64,000 nucleotides of DNA from Ampullaceana balthica (taxonomy: Eukaryota; Mollusca; Gastropoda; Lymnaeidae). Numbering within the stretch: position 1 is the stretch's first letter; every line of letters begins with the position of its first letter. Shown here one piece after another: positions 19,840 through 30,995 of the stretch. The position numbers and the translations under genes are program-made. The notes beneath the pieces are model-generated. The model was not told the DNA's origin. It saw nothing but the letters and a program-made list of their open reading frames with translations, and did no database searches. Where the stretch lies: assembly GCA_944989445.1 (NCBI GenBank), contig CALYLW010000137.1:192134-256133 (forward strand), in the 5' to 3' direction.

Positions 19840-20295
19840 TGACATCCAGGACACAAAGTCGAAAATGCCTCCCAAAATTGACCTCACAGGGAGGGATGGA
19901 AGTTTCCCTATTTTGACTCGCTACCACTTAGGCCCCACCCCGGCTAAGCATACGAGTCTATGTGGTTAGAACTGCCGCTAAGCAGAGGATCATCAATGAC
20001 CTACCTACGGTTTAACCCTCACTGGAAGGTTTCCTCAGAGCTGGCGTCTGCTACGTTTTTCACGGTACCTTTCGCTAATCTCTACTTGCGCTCCTGGCCC
20101 TAAACCGGCACCGCTTGGGAGTAACCTGCCTCTCAACGGGTACTTTGGTTTTCATCATTGGCATTGCATCTAGATGCTTTGCCTAAGATCCGTACAGTGA
20201 CTGTAATCATAAGTGACTAGCACCTATTACCTAACATATCGGACTTTGGTATTGCCTGCCAGGAGTTTTACGGTTTCGAGTTGCGGCCTGCTCCC
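19840..20295 (-). mobile_element. Type I LINE-derived element, inverted, 3'-truncated
   Basis: Minus-strand match to 3614-4235. Its 5' side is still flanked by the target-site repeat (CTGAATATACT at 20296-20306). The 3' end is cut near 19840. Confidence 0.75.
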
Positions 20296-20700
20296 CTGAA
20301 TATACTAAAGATGCTATATAGAAATAAACACCTTCTAAATTAGCTAACCAGTTTCCCTGTCCTGCATGATTATTATTTTTCTACTTAACATTCTCTCTTT
20401 AAATTTGTAAAACACTCAATATCACCATTTATAATGATCCAAAGAGATACTGAAATAGAGTTTCTTCTTTTCCAAATTAAGAAAAAACCAAAAAAGCAAT
20501 GCTGCATATATAGGTTGTGTCCAAAACAAAGCACAATCCTTACATTACGTATGTATAGACTATGTACAAGCACTTGAATGACTGAAAATACCTAAGCGAT
20601 AAAATTAGTATAAATTTAGAAGGTTGGAAATGAAATGTTTTCTTCTAAAAGTAGGATGGCATGATATCAATGTTGTCTGCTCTGATTCCGCGATATTTCA
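20296..20700 (-). repeat. Inverted intron 3 segment
   Basis: Reverse complement of intron 3 (compare 3230-3613 and 36240-36634). At about 20700 it abuts forward intron 3 sequence of copy B (TTTTCTTCATTTTTCACTTG), so two gene copies meet head to head inside the same intron. Confidence 0.8.
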
Positions 20701-21124
20701 ATTTTCTTCATTTTTCACTTGCCCGTGTCACGCTCTACTGAATGATGTAGGTTATTGTGAAGCAAGATTTGGTAGGTACTTAAAAAGAATGTAGTGTAAA
20801 AAGTACATGTTTATTTAAAGTTTAAATTTAAAAAAGACAAGTATTCAAAAAACTACAAAGCTAGACATATGTGTGCAATTCTTACAAAATTATGATTATT
20901 TTTAAAACTTTGATTTCTGGCCAATTTTATCTCCACTTAATTTTAAAAAAAATTTATGCTACAAATTAATACAGCTTTGGTCAATGATGCCTTATCAAGT
21001 ACAAGAAAAAAATAAGTTATAGGATCTTAGAGACTTGAAAGTTCAATTTTTTAAACCTCGAAAACTTCTTTTGCTGACACTCAACCATTTATCTGCTGAG
21101 ACTAAACTGTTTTCCAATCTGCAG

Positions 21125-21336
21125 ACAAGCTGAGAAGTTGCTACGAAGACAGAGAAAGGAGAGTCTTAACTTTGCCATTTCCCAAAAATTTATCTACTCA
21201 TTGTCCGACCAATCTGATCGAAGGAGTGGACAGCATCTACTTGACCGGCATTATCTTGACCTATGGACTGACCTATGAGGGAGACACGAAGCTGGTCGTC
21301 AGGAGTGAACACAACACAGGCAAACAAGATGCATCG
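21125..21336 (+). CDS. Exon 4, copy B
   Basis: 212 nt, phase 1 to 0, intact frame and splice sites. It differs from copy A at a few residues: NLS sequon present (KNLSTHC), DSIYLTG for DNIFLTG, EGDT for ERDT, and NTG for DTG near the end. Several changes alter residues, so this exon is not simply a silent duplicate. Confidence 0.65.
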
Positions 21337-21357
21337 GTGAGTTGATTAACTGGGAAG

Positions 21358-21848
21358 TACCAAGTACCCGTACAGAATACGGTTAATCCGAAGTGACCGT
21401 TTCGTCCCCTTCAGTTTACTAGCAACGCCATTGATCGGTGCCGGTTTAGGACCAGGGTGCCAGTACGGATTAGCTAAAGATACCGCGGAGAACGCATAGG
21501 ACGCCAGTTTTAAGGAAACCTTTTAGTGGGGGTTATACCCTAGGTAGGCCATTCATGATCCCCCGCTTAGCGGCGGTCATAACCATGGAGACCCGTAAGC
21601 TTTGCCGGGCGTGCGCCAAAGTGGTAGCGGGTCATAATAAAGAATTCCGCCCCTCCTTGTGAGGTGAATTTAGTGGGAGGCATTTTGACTTTCTGTCATG
21701 GATGCCCAGCTGGCCGCTTCAGAAGCAACCGCTCTGGGTGGTCTCAGCTGTTACGTCCCCTAGGGAGCCATACAGCTCAGGCGATCTTTCAGGAAGCCCC
21801 ATGAAGAGCACATGCTCGGGACTGCTGATTTTCTTCCACATGTAGGTC
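21358..21848 (+). mobile_element. Type II LINE-derived element, internally short, copy B
   Basis: Same 13-bp target-site duplication as in copy A (21345-21357 and 21849-21861). The outer parts match 5503-6455, but after GCCATTGA the RNase H segment is replaced by GATCGGTGCCGGTTTAGGAC and about 80 more bases. That segment is also found in type I elements and at the window end. Confidence 0.75.
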
Positions 21849-21861
21849 ATTAACTGGGAAG

Positions 21862-22405
21862 GGAATGTACAATTTCTTCATCTTAAGAAGCTTGATATAA
21901 GTTTAAAATTGATACTTTTGGACTACAAATGTGTGTTTATCCACTTTGGCGAAGGAAGGTTTTTCTATTACGTATGTATGTATATCACTTTCTTTATTCC
22001 TCTTTCGCAATCAGAATTTAGCACGTACTTAATATTTTCCAAATTGCTATTCAGATACACAGTTTCGTTATACATTTCAGATCCTCTTTTAGGACTCTTG
22101 GCTACATCACTGCTGGAAAAATGTGCACAAATAACTTTCTACATGCATTTAGCATTCTACATTTGAATATATCTGATGGAAAATTTGCATAACTGGCTCT
22201 CTTTTAATTTTCTCGAAAAAATTGTGTGAAAAAAAACAATAAATTTTGGCTTTTTATTAAATTAATGCGACAGTGTACGTTTTGGCTAATGCCTTCATCA
22301 ATATGATTTTAAAATTTGTTTGTGTATTTTGTATTTTTAATTAAACGCGTTATCGCAGTCCTATATTCTATATTGATTTATTAAACTTTCTCGTACTTTT
22401 TAAAG
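21862..22405 (+). other. Intron 4, copy B
   Basis: AT-rich, nearly identical to copy A. No separate gene is supported; the open frame at 21909-22166 is a remnant of the same chance frame seen in copy A. Confidence 0.5.
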
Positions 22406-22634
22406 GGCTGGTTGACCCAAGAGCTATCAGTCAGAGATTGCCGCAATGTGACTCACCCTAGGAACAACACCTGCGCCTGTCTGGGGGTCAGGGAAAATGA
22501 AGAGACGCTGGAGTGGAATGTGAAGTTTAAAGTATTCGCTGAGGTCATTCTGAGCAAGCAGATGATCCACATGGCCCTGTGGCACAACCACACGTTGTTT
22601 TCAAGAGAGGGAGTCAGGATGCCGGTTATTTCAA
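22406..22634 (+). CDS. Exon 5, copy B
   Basis: 229 nt, phase 0 to 1, begins GWLTQELSVRDC. The protein is the same as copy A after the second residue. Base changes at the GRL/GWL site and one silent change (GTG/GTC) are the only ones I note in the exon. The C-x10-C-x-C motif is intact. Confidence 0.65.
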
Positions 22635-23813
22635 GTGGGTCATGTTTGTATGTATATGTATGTATGGCAACCGTCGGTCCTCATGGGACGATGGCGTGTA
22701 CTCCTACTCCTCTGCCCCCTGCCCTTTCTCCTGGCCCTTCTCTCTTCACTCAAAGCTATGAGGGATGCTTCCGCGACATGAATGCCCTCACGGAATAAAA
22801 TTAAAGTAATGTTTTCTTAGGAGACACACACGGTTAACAGTTGGTAAACAAATTTTCAATTAATTAACCCATTCTGTACTAAAGGAAAATAACTGCCCAT
22901 TTGTAATTTTTTGTTTAACACTTTATCTATTGGATTAAATCACATAATACATGTAACACCTTAAAATATTTTCATATTCGTGCGATCTACTAACTTCTGG
23001 TCAAAGATCGTTGTAAACGAATACTGGGTAAGTGTATGATGTTCTATACTATCTTATGTTTATATATCTCATATTATATGCTCTATGGGCAACCATGCAA
23101 ATCTTATATTATGCGATATTTCGTCTACAGTTATTATACAGTTTTCAATATTACGTCTTCTAAGACCGGTGTTCATTTAGTGAATTCTGGAACTTATTTT
23201 TGTAGAGACCAGACTGTACAAAAAGATTTTATATTTTGGGTTGAGACTTTGCCATAGTTATGCTAAACGATATTCTTTTGCAACTGTGTCAATGAAAGGA
23301 TAGGTTAGATGACACGATGTTTTGTCGTCTGTTGATGCTATATTACCGTGTGTAACGTGCACACACTCTATTCCGGGGTTTATCATATAGAAATATAATA
23401 GCGTTATTGGGTGGAATTTAACGTTAATTTATCGTTAAACTGGTTCATATTGAATACAAATTATACCTTCACTAAAAATAATTTTTAAAAAGACAACTAA
23501 CTTCAATTTCAATTTTCTTTTTAAAAATGTGTTATTGAAATGTATGCAAATGTGAATATTTTTAAGGGTTGTTTTCAGTGAGTAATAGGTTATTTTTTTG
23601 CATATACAAAATCTGTCCTAGAGACATGTTTTTTGTAGATTTCTGCAATGTTTTTTGTTCGAAAAATTCTTTATCTATATAAACCTTAAGAAATTGTGTA
23701 TTTATTACGTACTATTTTTTAAATTGTTTTTTTAACACCACAGAATTTATTCCTATAAAAATCAACATTGACAATAAGTATATATTTTATAATTGCATAA
23801 TGGTGTCCCGCAG
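22635..23813 (+). other. Intron 5, copy B
   Basis: As intron 5 of copy A. The duplicated acceptor is present, but the two sites are 70 nt apart here (23743 and 23813) owing to one extra T. A 73-codon frame at 23036-23257 is not kept in copy A. Confidence 0.5.
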
Positions 23814-24096
23814 ATTTTATTCCTATCACTATCACTATTGGCAATGAGTACATTGATGCCGAAGATCCGTACTGCGCACAAATTTTGCGCCAACGTCTGG
23901 TACCACGTTCTGTTTGCCACCAAGTTTCTGTTGCCGTCGCTGTTCTTGACCATCGAGAGACGAGGTCAAGTTCTGTCGAACGTGACCAGCGAGTGTGTCC
24001 ACGTCATAGACATCATCGCTCCAGGGGAGACCATATACACGTTTTCCTATGGAAGCCGGCACGAAAGTTTCCGGAGTTCCACGTGTTTAATCGTAG
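23814..24096 (+). pseudogene. Exon 6, copy B (frameshifted)
   Basis: 283 nt against 285 in copy A. After DAEDPYCA the sequence GCACAAATTTTGCGCC replaces GCCAGAAATGTTTGCGCC, a net loss of two bases. From WYHVLFATKF onward the frame matches copy A to the donor TCGTAG|GTGAGT. One cysteine-containing segment (NVC) is scrambled. It could be a real lesion or an assembly indel. Confidence 0.65.
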
Positions 24097-26050
24097 GTGA
24101 GTAGCGGAAAGCTCTTTAAACTATTCATGCTTCTGCTACAAATTATTTTATTGTACAATATCTGTGTAATATAGTGATATTGTTAATACAACACTCATAA
24201 ACTATTTGAATAAGTGACGATATATTACACGCTTTTATTTAAGTCACAATGTTTCTATGTTGTATCATTCCTTCAAATCTTGTAACGTAAAATTAAACCA
24301 CTTTTGATAGTCCTAGAGATCTCAAAATTTTACCACATATAGATCTTGGATGACAATGCATTGTCTCAAAATTTCAGATCGATCGAATGTACCGTAATTA
24401 AATTAATCAATTTTTAGTTTATCTCTATTTATCACTATTTAGAATGTATAGTCGTCAGCTAGAGTTGACCTCCATGCCTCACTGGTTTCAATCCAGCCCT
24501 GGTTTACCGAATTCCCGTGTTTACATCAAGGTCAGTGGAGATCAGCGCGTTTCAGTCTGTAAATAAAAAAGTGTCCTTTTTAAAAAAAAGATTTTTTTAC
24601 ATTTTACTTATTTTTTACTTCAGCTTTAAGGCTTTGAAAGAACAGATTTATTTATGAACAAATCGTGCGTTTTATAAATAAGCAAAGTCGTCAATTATTT
24701 AAATACATTAAAATTAAAGAATTAAGTGCATATCGGATATATAAAAACTATTTAAACACTAAATTTAGCGTGCTTTTTGCTTCTTGAAAATTTTATTGTA
24801 TATTACATTTTTAATTCTTATCTATATACATCTAATTTGTCACGTTGCTGTGTAAGGTATCGAAACCTCCGCATCAAATTCGCTTTGGTCGAGCAACATG
24901 ACGAGTAGGTACCATTGTAGAATTTTATTTAGAATTGGTTGTGGAGGCTGCAGTTTTATATAATTTTTTTAAACTTTACTAAATTGTAATAAACTGGGAC
25001 ATTTAGCTGGCTTTTAAACTTAAAAAAATGAGAATGAACTATAACTATTGCCGGGGTAAGGTTTTGTAAACCCCAGCTAAAGACGCGGTAAATATATGGG
25101 AGATTTTACGTATGTACGCTAAAAATAGTTGCATTTTTCAGAAATCACATTTTATAAGCATTATTTTAAAACTGATTCTTAGAAAAAAAAGTTTGGTGGT
25201 TTGTTTTAGTCAAGTGTATGATATAGATATGTTTCTCGCGATCTAATATATGTACAGGTTTACAACTAGACATTATGAATCATATAAGATATTGTGTGGG
25301 GAAACATTTGGAACTTCGACAGTTGATGGTTAAAAGAACCAATGGAGCTGTAAGATAATTACAGTATTTGTCTATGGTGGCATTATGAAAAGTTTTCAGC
25401 GTTTTTATAAACTCTATAAACGTCATTAAATTATAAAACAATATATTTAAAAAAAAGTATTATATTACGCCCCAAATAACATTCAATACAGTTTTGCCAA
25501 TAACATATTGTAATATTAGTTTTGGATAGCAGCCTAAAACACACAATGTATTTTAAAATCTCCAGTCCACAGATCATCGAGATCAGAGACAAGAAGATTC
25601 TCATGTACTCTCAGAGATTTTGTGTTTTGTTGTTGCTGCAAGTTTAAAGATGAGAGTTTAATTTGCTGAAAGGGGAACCTAAAAAGTTTGATTTTAAAGC
25701 TAGTAAGACAAAATATGCAGATAAAAGGAGTTAATAGAGAATATAAGAGAGTGGGTGAGGTGTGAGAGAGTCAATGGATATAGGCAGTGGTTTTGAGAGA
25801 AAGAGAGAGGAAGGGGAAAAGAGAGGGATGTAGGGAGAGAGAGAAAGAGAGAGAAACAGTGTTTAAATAGCGTAGATTTAGAAATATATCTTTTTTTTAA
25901 AGTGATTTCTAATTTTTTTAAAACACACAAAAAACCACAAAAACAAACAAACAAACAATCAAACAAACAAACATACAAACAAACAATTCAAGCATCTTTA
26001 AATTATTACTTCAACATTATTACTTAAATTCTATTCCGTTTCTTTGTTAG
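24097..26050 (+). other. Intron 6, copy B
   Basis: Matches intron 6 of copy A plus the insertion at 24227-24574. The GA tract is at 25730-25860 and the CAAA tract at 25925-25985. Confidence 0.5.
24227..24574. mobile_element. MITE-like insertion in intron 6 of copy B
   Basis: Present in copy B and absent from copy A at the same site. The left end is ACACGCTTTTATTTA and the right end AAATAAAAAAGTGT, an imperfect terminal inverted repeat. The left end matches the 92-bp element at 30009-30100. No coding capacity is seen, and the target duplication is short and unsure. Confidence 0.5.
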
Positions 26051-26074
26051 GACCGACTGGAAATTATGAGACAG
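26051..26074 (+). CDS. Exon 7 microexon, copy B
   Basis: Identical to exon 7 of copy A, phase 1 to 1, with intact TTTGTTAG acceptor and GTAAGA donor. Confidence 0.5.
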
Positions 26075-26223
26075 GTAAGAAGCATTTATTTTTAATAAAT
26101 GTAATGGATAAGAAAAAAAACATATTAAAAATTAAAGTATTTGTATACATTTTTTCATCAAAGTGCAAGCTAAATTTGTTGATTTTATGATTTTAAATCA
26201 TCTTTTATACCTCATTTTAGAAT

Positions 26224-26570
26224 TCATTTTGGGTTTCTGATGAGAGATAATACTCTAACGTACATGGAAATATGCTGATTGCATAAAATCATATGATTAT
26301 GTACATGGTAATAAATATGCTGATGTTTATGGTAATATGGTGATGCACATGTTATTATGCTGATATACATGTTAATATGGTGATGTACATGGTAATGTGC
26401 TACGGATAAATGTAGGACGCAATAATCTTCTGTTATAGAAGTGTGGTGGTGGCACAAATGACGAATGTCAATGTCAATGACATGGGTAACAGCAGGTGAC
26501 AGAGTTGACATGAGAAATAAACAGTGGGACAATTATTGAACGGAAATACGCAATAAGAAATTATTAGGTA
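26224..26570 (-). pseudogene. Minus-strand signal-peptide/His-rich frame, copy B
   Basis: Open from HCLFLMSTLSPAVTHVID through RHLCHHHTSITEDYC, then the His/Tyr-rich repeat (26270-26410), to CNQHISMYVRVLSLIRNPK and a stop at 26224. The start region is shifted by a base relative to copies A, C and D, so the full signal peptide is out of frame. The transmembrane part is missing, as in copy A. This copy shows that the Cys/His part and the His-rich part can be one frame. Confidence 0.4.
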
Positions 26571-26863
26571 AACATTTTTTTTTAGTGAAAATAAAATATT
26601 ACGAACTGATAAGTGGAGACACAGGTTGAAAAACAATGAAGGGGACAAACCCGATTTTTTTAACGACAATTTAATGGACACTATTCAAACTGTATTTAAT
26701 TTATATATCAGAAAATTTAAGGAATTTAATGTACTTCATAGGGTCCGCTCAAACCCCAAAACAGAAACAATGTTATCACCCGAATCTCTCCGAAATTGAA
26801 CGTCTTTCTTGGAGGTCCGCTCAGACCAGTCGAGTTTGATTCTTCCTCAGCTTCTGTTGTGAG

Positions 26864-27130
26864 GACGCCCGAGTTTGTAGCAGACGACGCCCGAGTCGGT
26901 AGCAGACGTCGCCCGAGATGGTAGCAGACGCCGCCCGAGTTGGTAGCAGACGACGCCCGTAGCAGACAAGGCTCGAGTTGGTAGCAGACCACGGACGAGT
27001 TTGTACTAGAAGACGCCCGAGTTGTTAGTAGACGACAGCCAGGTTGGTAGCAGACGACGCCCGAGTTGGTAGCAGACGACGCACGATATGTTAGCAGACG
27101 TCACCCGAGTGGGTAGCAGATGAAGCCCGA
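26864..27130 (+). repeat. 22-bp minisatellite, copy B
   Basis: Imperfect GCCCGAGTTGGTAGCAGACG units, about 11, as in copy A. Confidence 0.85.
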
Positions 27131-27246
27131 GTTGGTCGCAGAGTACGCACTGGAAGAGGCGGTAGGGGTCGAAGTTGTTGTGGAGGTTGCGGAGTGGTTG
27201 GTCCGCCTTCGAAATTTGTTGAAGCTGGCTACCTTCTTAATTAAAA

Positions 27247-28190
27247 ATGGCCCTTTTGAGGGCAACGGCCCTTTTGAGGGCAATGGCCCTTTTGAGGGCA
27301 ACAACGGCCCTTTTGAGGGCAACGGCCCGTTTGAGAGCAACGGCCCTTTTGAGAGCATGGGCCCTTTTGAGAGCAACGGTCCTTTTGAGGGGAACGACCC
27401 TTTTGAGGGAAACGTCCCTTTTGAGGGAAAAGGCCCTTTTGAGAGCAACGACCCTTTTGAGGGAAACGGCCTATTTGAGAGCAACGGTCCTGAGGGAAAC
27501 GGCACTTTTGAGGGCAACGGCCCTTATGAGGGCAAAGGCATTTTTGAGGGCAACGGCCCTTTTGAAGGCAACAACCGCCATTTTGAGGGCGTTAGCCCTT
27601 TTGAAGGAAACGGCCCTTTTGATGGAAACGGCCCTGTTGTGGGAAATGGAACTTTTGAGGGCAACAGCCCTTTTGAGAGCAAGAGCCCTTTTGAGGGAAA
27701 AGGCCCTTTTTGAGGGTAACGGCCCTTTTGAGAGCAACGGCCCTTATGAAGGCAACGGCCCTTATGAGGGCAACGACCCTTTTGAGGGCAACGGCCCTTG
27801 TTGGAGCAACGAACTTTATGAGGGCATGACTCTTTTGAGGGCAACTGCCCTTTTGAGGGAAACGGCCATTTTGAGGGCAACAACGGTTCTTTTGAGGACA
27901 ATGGCCATTTCGAGAGCAACTGCCCTTATAAGGGCAACGGCCCTTATGAGGGCAACGGCTCTTTTGAGGGCAACAGCCCTTTTGAGAGCAAGAGCCCTTT
28001 TGAGGGAAACGGCCCTTTTTGAGGGTAACGGCCCTTTTGAGAGCAACGGCCCTTATGAGGGCAACGGCCCTTTTGAGGGAAACGGCCCTTTTGAGGGCAA
28101 CAACGGTTCTTTTGAGGGCAATGGCCATTTTGAGAGCAACTGCCCTTATGAGGGCAATGTCCATTTGAGGGCAACGGCCCTTTTAAAATA
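27247..28190 (+). repeat. 18-bp minisatellite array, copy B
   Basis: About 52 units. Open frames up to 316 codons arise on the plus strand and several on the minus strand. The GPFEGN frame joins a non-repeat leader (27120-27246) with WLVRLRNLLKLATFLI, which recurs in copies A and C, so a leader-plus-repeat reading frame is shared. In copy C an upstream TAG interrupts the leader. Confidence 0.95.
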
Positions 28191-28210
28191 TATATAATTT
28201 ATACATTCTG

Positions 28211-28331
28211 TTCCCGATCCTGCCTTGCAAGGATCGGCCTCATCAGCCATCTGCGCACGCACAAACAAAGCCAGTCCCAGCAACCCTCGGATGACTAGAG
28301 TGGTCTTCGTCGTATCGTCGGACGAACAACA
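28211..28331 (+). mobile_element. LINE 3' tail with C2H2 finger remnant, copy B
   Basis: Same tail as at 12556-12670, here with the changed start CCCGATCCTGCCTTGCAAGG. It ends GACGAACAAC at a TA run. Confidence 0.65.
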
Positions 28332-28345
28332 TATATATATATATA

Positions 28346-28790
28346 CTAGCGTACACCCGTCAAAAATGACGGATGTTTTCAACTGAAATCTATTTATTTT
28401 ATTAAAAAATGCACTTTTTTAGGGCGCCTACGGCGCCGAACGTTTTTAAAAGCCCAACTAACTTGTCCTTGTTTGATAAATACGAAATATTAATATTTCT
28501 GAAATGTACACAAATTATTTTATAATAGGGGTTGCAGGGCGCCTGCGGCGCCACTTTTCTTTTTTTAGTTTATAATTAACCATCATCAAATTCTCTTTTT
28601 ACACTGTTCCCTTTTCCAAAATTACCATATGAACTAAATCAATGACGTCATATAATATGTTTTACAACTTATCTTTAATTTGCACACCTTTTGATGCATT
28701 GGTGCAGTAATTTGGTTTTCACTGCTTTCTAAAATTAGTAGCGCCAGGACAGACTGACTGACTTGCGTGACAATTGCAAATTATATAGTT
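28346..28790 (-). mobile_element. Short non-autonomous Helitron, minus strand
   Basis: Its 3' end, read on the minus strand, is CCGTCATTTTTGACGGGTGT, ACG and CTAG, then T: a 6-bp stem hairpin followed by CTAG (28346-28349). The opposite end carries GACAGACTGACTGACTTGCG before AT-rich sequence. The exact 5' TC is not clear because of the following TA run. It contains two GGCGCCTRCGGCGCC palindromes. It has no coding capacity and is a different family from those at 15398 and 38703. Confidence 0.65.
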
Positions 28791-28791
28791 T

Positions 28792-28935
<144 letters not shown>

Positions 28936-29155
28936 AAATTTTATTTTCAAAAATATTTTTTATAAACCGTCACCATATATTCATTTAACTTATATGTCGC
29001 TGTTTTAACACATCTTTTCAAACTTTGTTTTCAAAATTAATTAACAACAATTGAACATTTATTTAAAAGATAAACGGAGGTTGAATGGGCACCATCATGT
29101 CATTATATGTTGTAATTAGGATATGAATGCTTTACATTAAAGGCATTTATATAAG

Positions 29156-29977
29156 CAGTGGCGTCACTAGGGGGGTGCGGTTGGATCGGCCCACCCCGGA
29201 TGACACCCATCAGGGGGTGACACCCAAGCCTAAAATTTACTGTGTACGATTTTATGTCAGAAAAAAGAAGACACATTTTTTCATCAAGAAAGAAATTGAG
29301 AAATACATTGAAATACGTTTAAACCGAAAACTTATTAATAAAATAAAATATCAGTTAACAGGCAATAATAAAACGTCTCCACAAACTACCATAAAACTAA
29401 TTAGGAAAAAAAGTAAACAAAAAGCCGAACAATTTAAAAAAAGGCTGGACATAAAAGAAGCGGTGTCTTTTGTTTTTGAAGAAAATCCAACATACTGGGC
29501 TCTGACATACCGACACACGGAGTCAGCCTGTGAGACCAATCCCAACAAACTACTTCCTCCACGACAGTTGAGGGGGGTGGGGATAAGTGTTTTCTTCAAA
29601 AAATAAATAGGTAGGTTTTCTTTCTTTTTTTTTATTGATAAGAAAATAAGGTATTTAACGTGTTTGAGTTATTATTTTTTTAAATTTATAATTATTAAAC
29701 ATGCATATCTATGTTAATGTAATGTACTCTAAGAAACATTATTTTCGTATTTTTCTTGAGTATAGGTACTTTTTAAAATAACCTTTAACACTAAATTAAT
29801 TTCACATAAAAACATTTCAGTCTTTTCGATTTTATATGAAACGATTTTCACTGATATGACAGACAAGACTTAAACTTTAAAAAATGGCATTCAATTAATT
29901 AATTAACTTTTTTCAATTTAAGGCTTGTTTGACATTCGCCCCCTAGAATAACAATGTTCTAAATGAGTTTTTGACAA
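29156..29977 (+). mobile_element. hAT left-end fragment with internal deletion
   Basis: Left end CAGTGGCGTCACTAGGGGG as in the other two copies. After TTTTCACTGATA about 0.45 kb is deleted relative to 12918-15397, and homology ends near 29977, before the transposase. A 159-codon frame (29127-29606) spans the left end. It is disrupted in both other copies (for example it ends at 39999 in the third), so I do not call it a gene. Confidence 0.75.
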
Positions 29978-30008
29978 ATAAAATATTTTTAAAATCTTTT
30001 TTTAAAGG

Positions 30009-30100
30009 ACACGCTTTTATTTACATATAGAAAGTGCACTTAAAAGAAGAAAATAAAAATGTTCAATCCGTGAACCTATCGACTGCACATAAAAGCGTGT
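30009..30100. mobile_element. 92-bp MITE-like element
   Basis: Terminal inverted repeats ACACGCTTTTAT and ATAAAAGCGTGT. It is related at its left end to the insertion at 24227. Confidence 0.5.
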
Positions 30101-30106
30101 TTCTCC

Positions 30107-30283
30107 GGGCAATGTGTGACGTCACGGTGTTTTATATTAAATTTTAATTATTTTGTTTATAAAAAAAATTTGTTCAAAAGTGTGACGTAATTTAGGGGGG
30201 GTCTGAGATTTGTGACAGGGCGGAGGGGGAGTTAAAAGTTAAAAATGTTCAATATTAGCGTGACGTACTTTATGGACGAACCC
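30107..30283. mobile_element. Remnant of GTCCATAAAGTACG-type MITE
   Basis: Matches 42930-43116. The left terminal repeat is missing, while the right end GCGTGACGTACTTTATGGACG is kept. Confidence 0.6.
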
Positions 30284-30342
30284 AAATCTGAGGCCATCAG
30301 CTTTTGTCCCGCTTAAAGAGAAAAACCCATGAAATACTTCTC

Positions 30343-30890
30343 TTACTTCAACTTTCCACTGTGGACTTTAATATATCTGATAACTTCGGACATTTCTTCA
30401 GTGCGTGATATTTCAGGAGTTCTGACGATAATAAATAAAGTTATTCCAAAATAAAGCGCAGCGGTAATATCCATAACATATATCCCTTTCACATTATTCA
30501 CCAGTGCATTTCCAAATTCATTTTGGGTGTCAGTTGAAGTTAATACTTTGACGTACATGGAAATATGCTGATCGCATATAATAATATGCTTATGTACATG
30601 GTAATAAATATGCTGATGTTTATGGTAATATGGTAATGCACATGTTATTATGCTTGTGTACATGTTAATATGATAATGTATATGATAATATGGTGATGTA
30701 CATACTAATGTGCTACGGATAAATGTAGGACGCAATAATCTTCTGTTATAGAAGTGTGGTGGTGGCACAAATGACGAGTGTCATTGTCAATGACATGGGT
30801 AACAGCAGGTGACAGAGTTGACATGAGAAATAAACAGTGACACAAAAATTGAACGGCAATACGCAATATGAAATTATTAGGTACAAACAA
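30343..30890 (-). pseudogene. Minus-strand signal peptide - His-rich - transmembrane gene, copy C
   Basis: Two overlapping minus-strand frames together span about 180 codons. The first (30890-30705) starts MFVPNNFILRIAVQFLCHC, a signal peptide, then RHLCHHHTSITEDYC. The second (30768-30343) runs through a His/Tyr-rich repeat (HKHQHIYYHVHKH), then TDTQNEFGNALVNNVKG, a hydrophobic membrane segment around ITAALYFGITLFIIV, and a charged tail RTPEISRTEEMSEVIRYIKV to TAA at 30343. One frameshift separates them. In copy D the first junction is in frame, so the ancestor was probably a single open frame: a type I membrane protein with a His-rich ectodomain. I do not recognise the family. Confidence 0.45.
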
Positions 30891-30995
30891 AATTTTAGTG
30901 AAAATAAAATATTACGAACTGATAATTGGAGACACAGGTTGAAAAACAATGAAGGGGACAAACCCGATTTTTGTGCGACAATTTAATGGACACTA

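Larger units (their letters stand above)
20701..26074 (+). pseudogene. Copy B of the secreted Cys-rich gene (exons 4-7 only)
   Basis: Exon 4 (21125-21336), exon 5 (22406-22634), exon 6 (23814-24096) and exon 7 (26051-26074) are kept in order. Exons 1-3 are replaced by the inverted junction at 20700. Splice sites match copy A. Exon 6 has a net 2-nt loss near 23876 that shifts the frame, and after it the frame is again open to the donor. It therefore lacks a start and carries one frameshift. A 348-bp MITE-like insertion (24227-24574) lies in intron 6, which copy A lacks. Confidence 0.65.

Noticed and set aside
27247..28197. 316-codon RATALL frame and overlapping minus-strand frames
   Set aside because: The 18-bp unit is stop-free in five frames by composition; none is favoured and indels switch frames freely.
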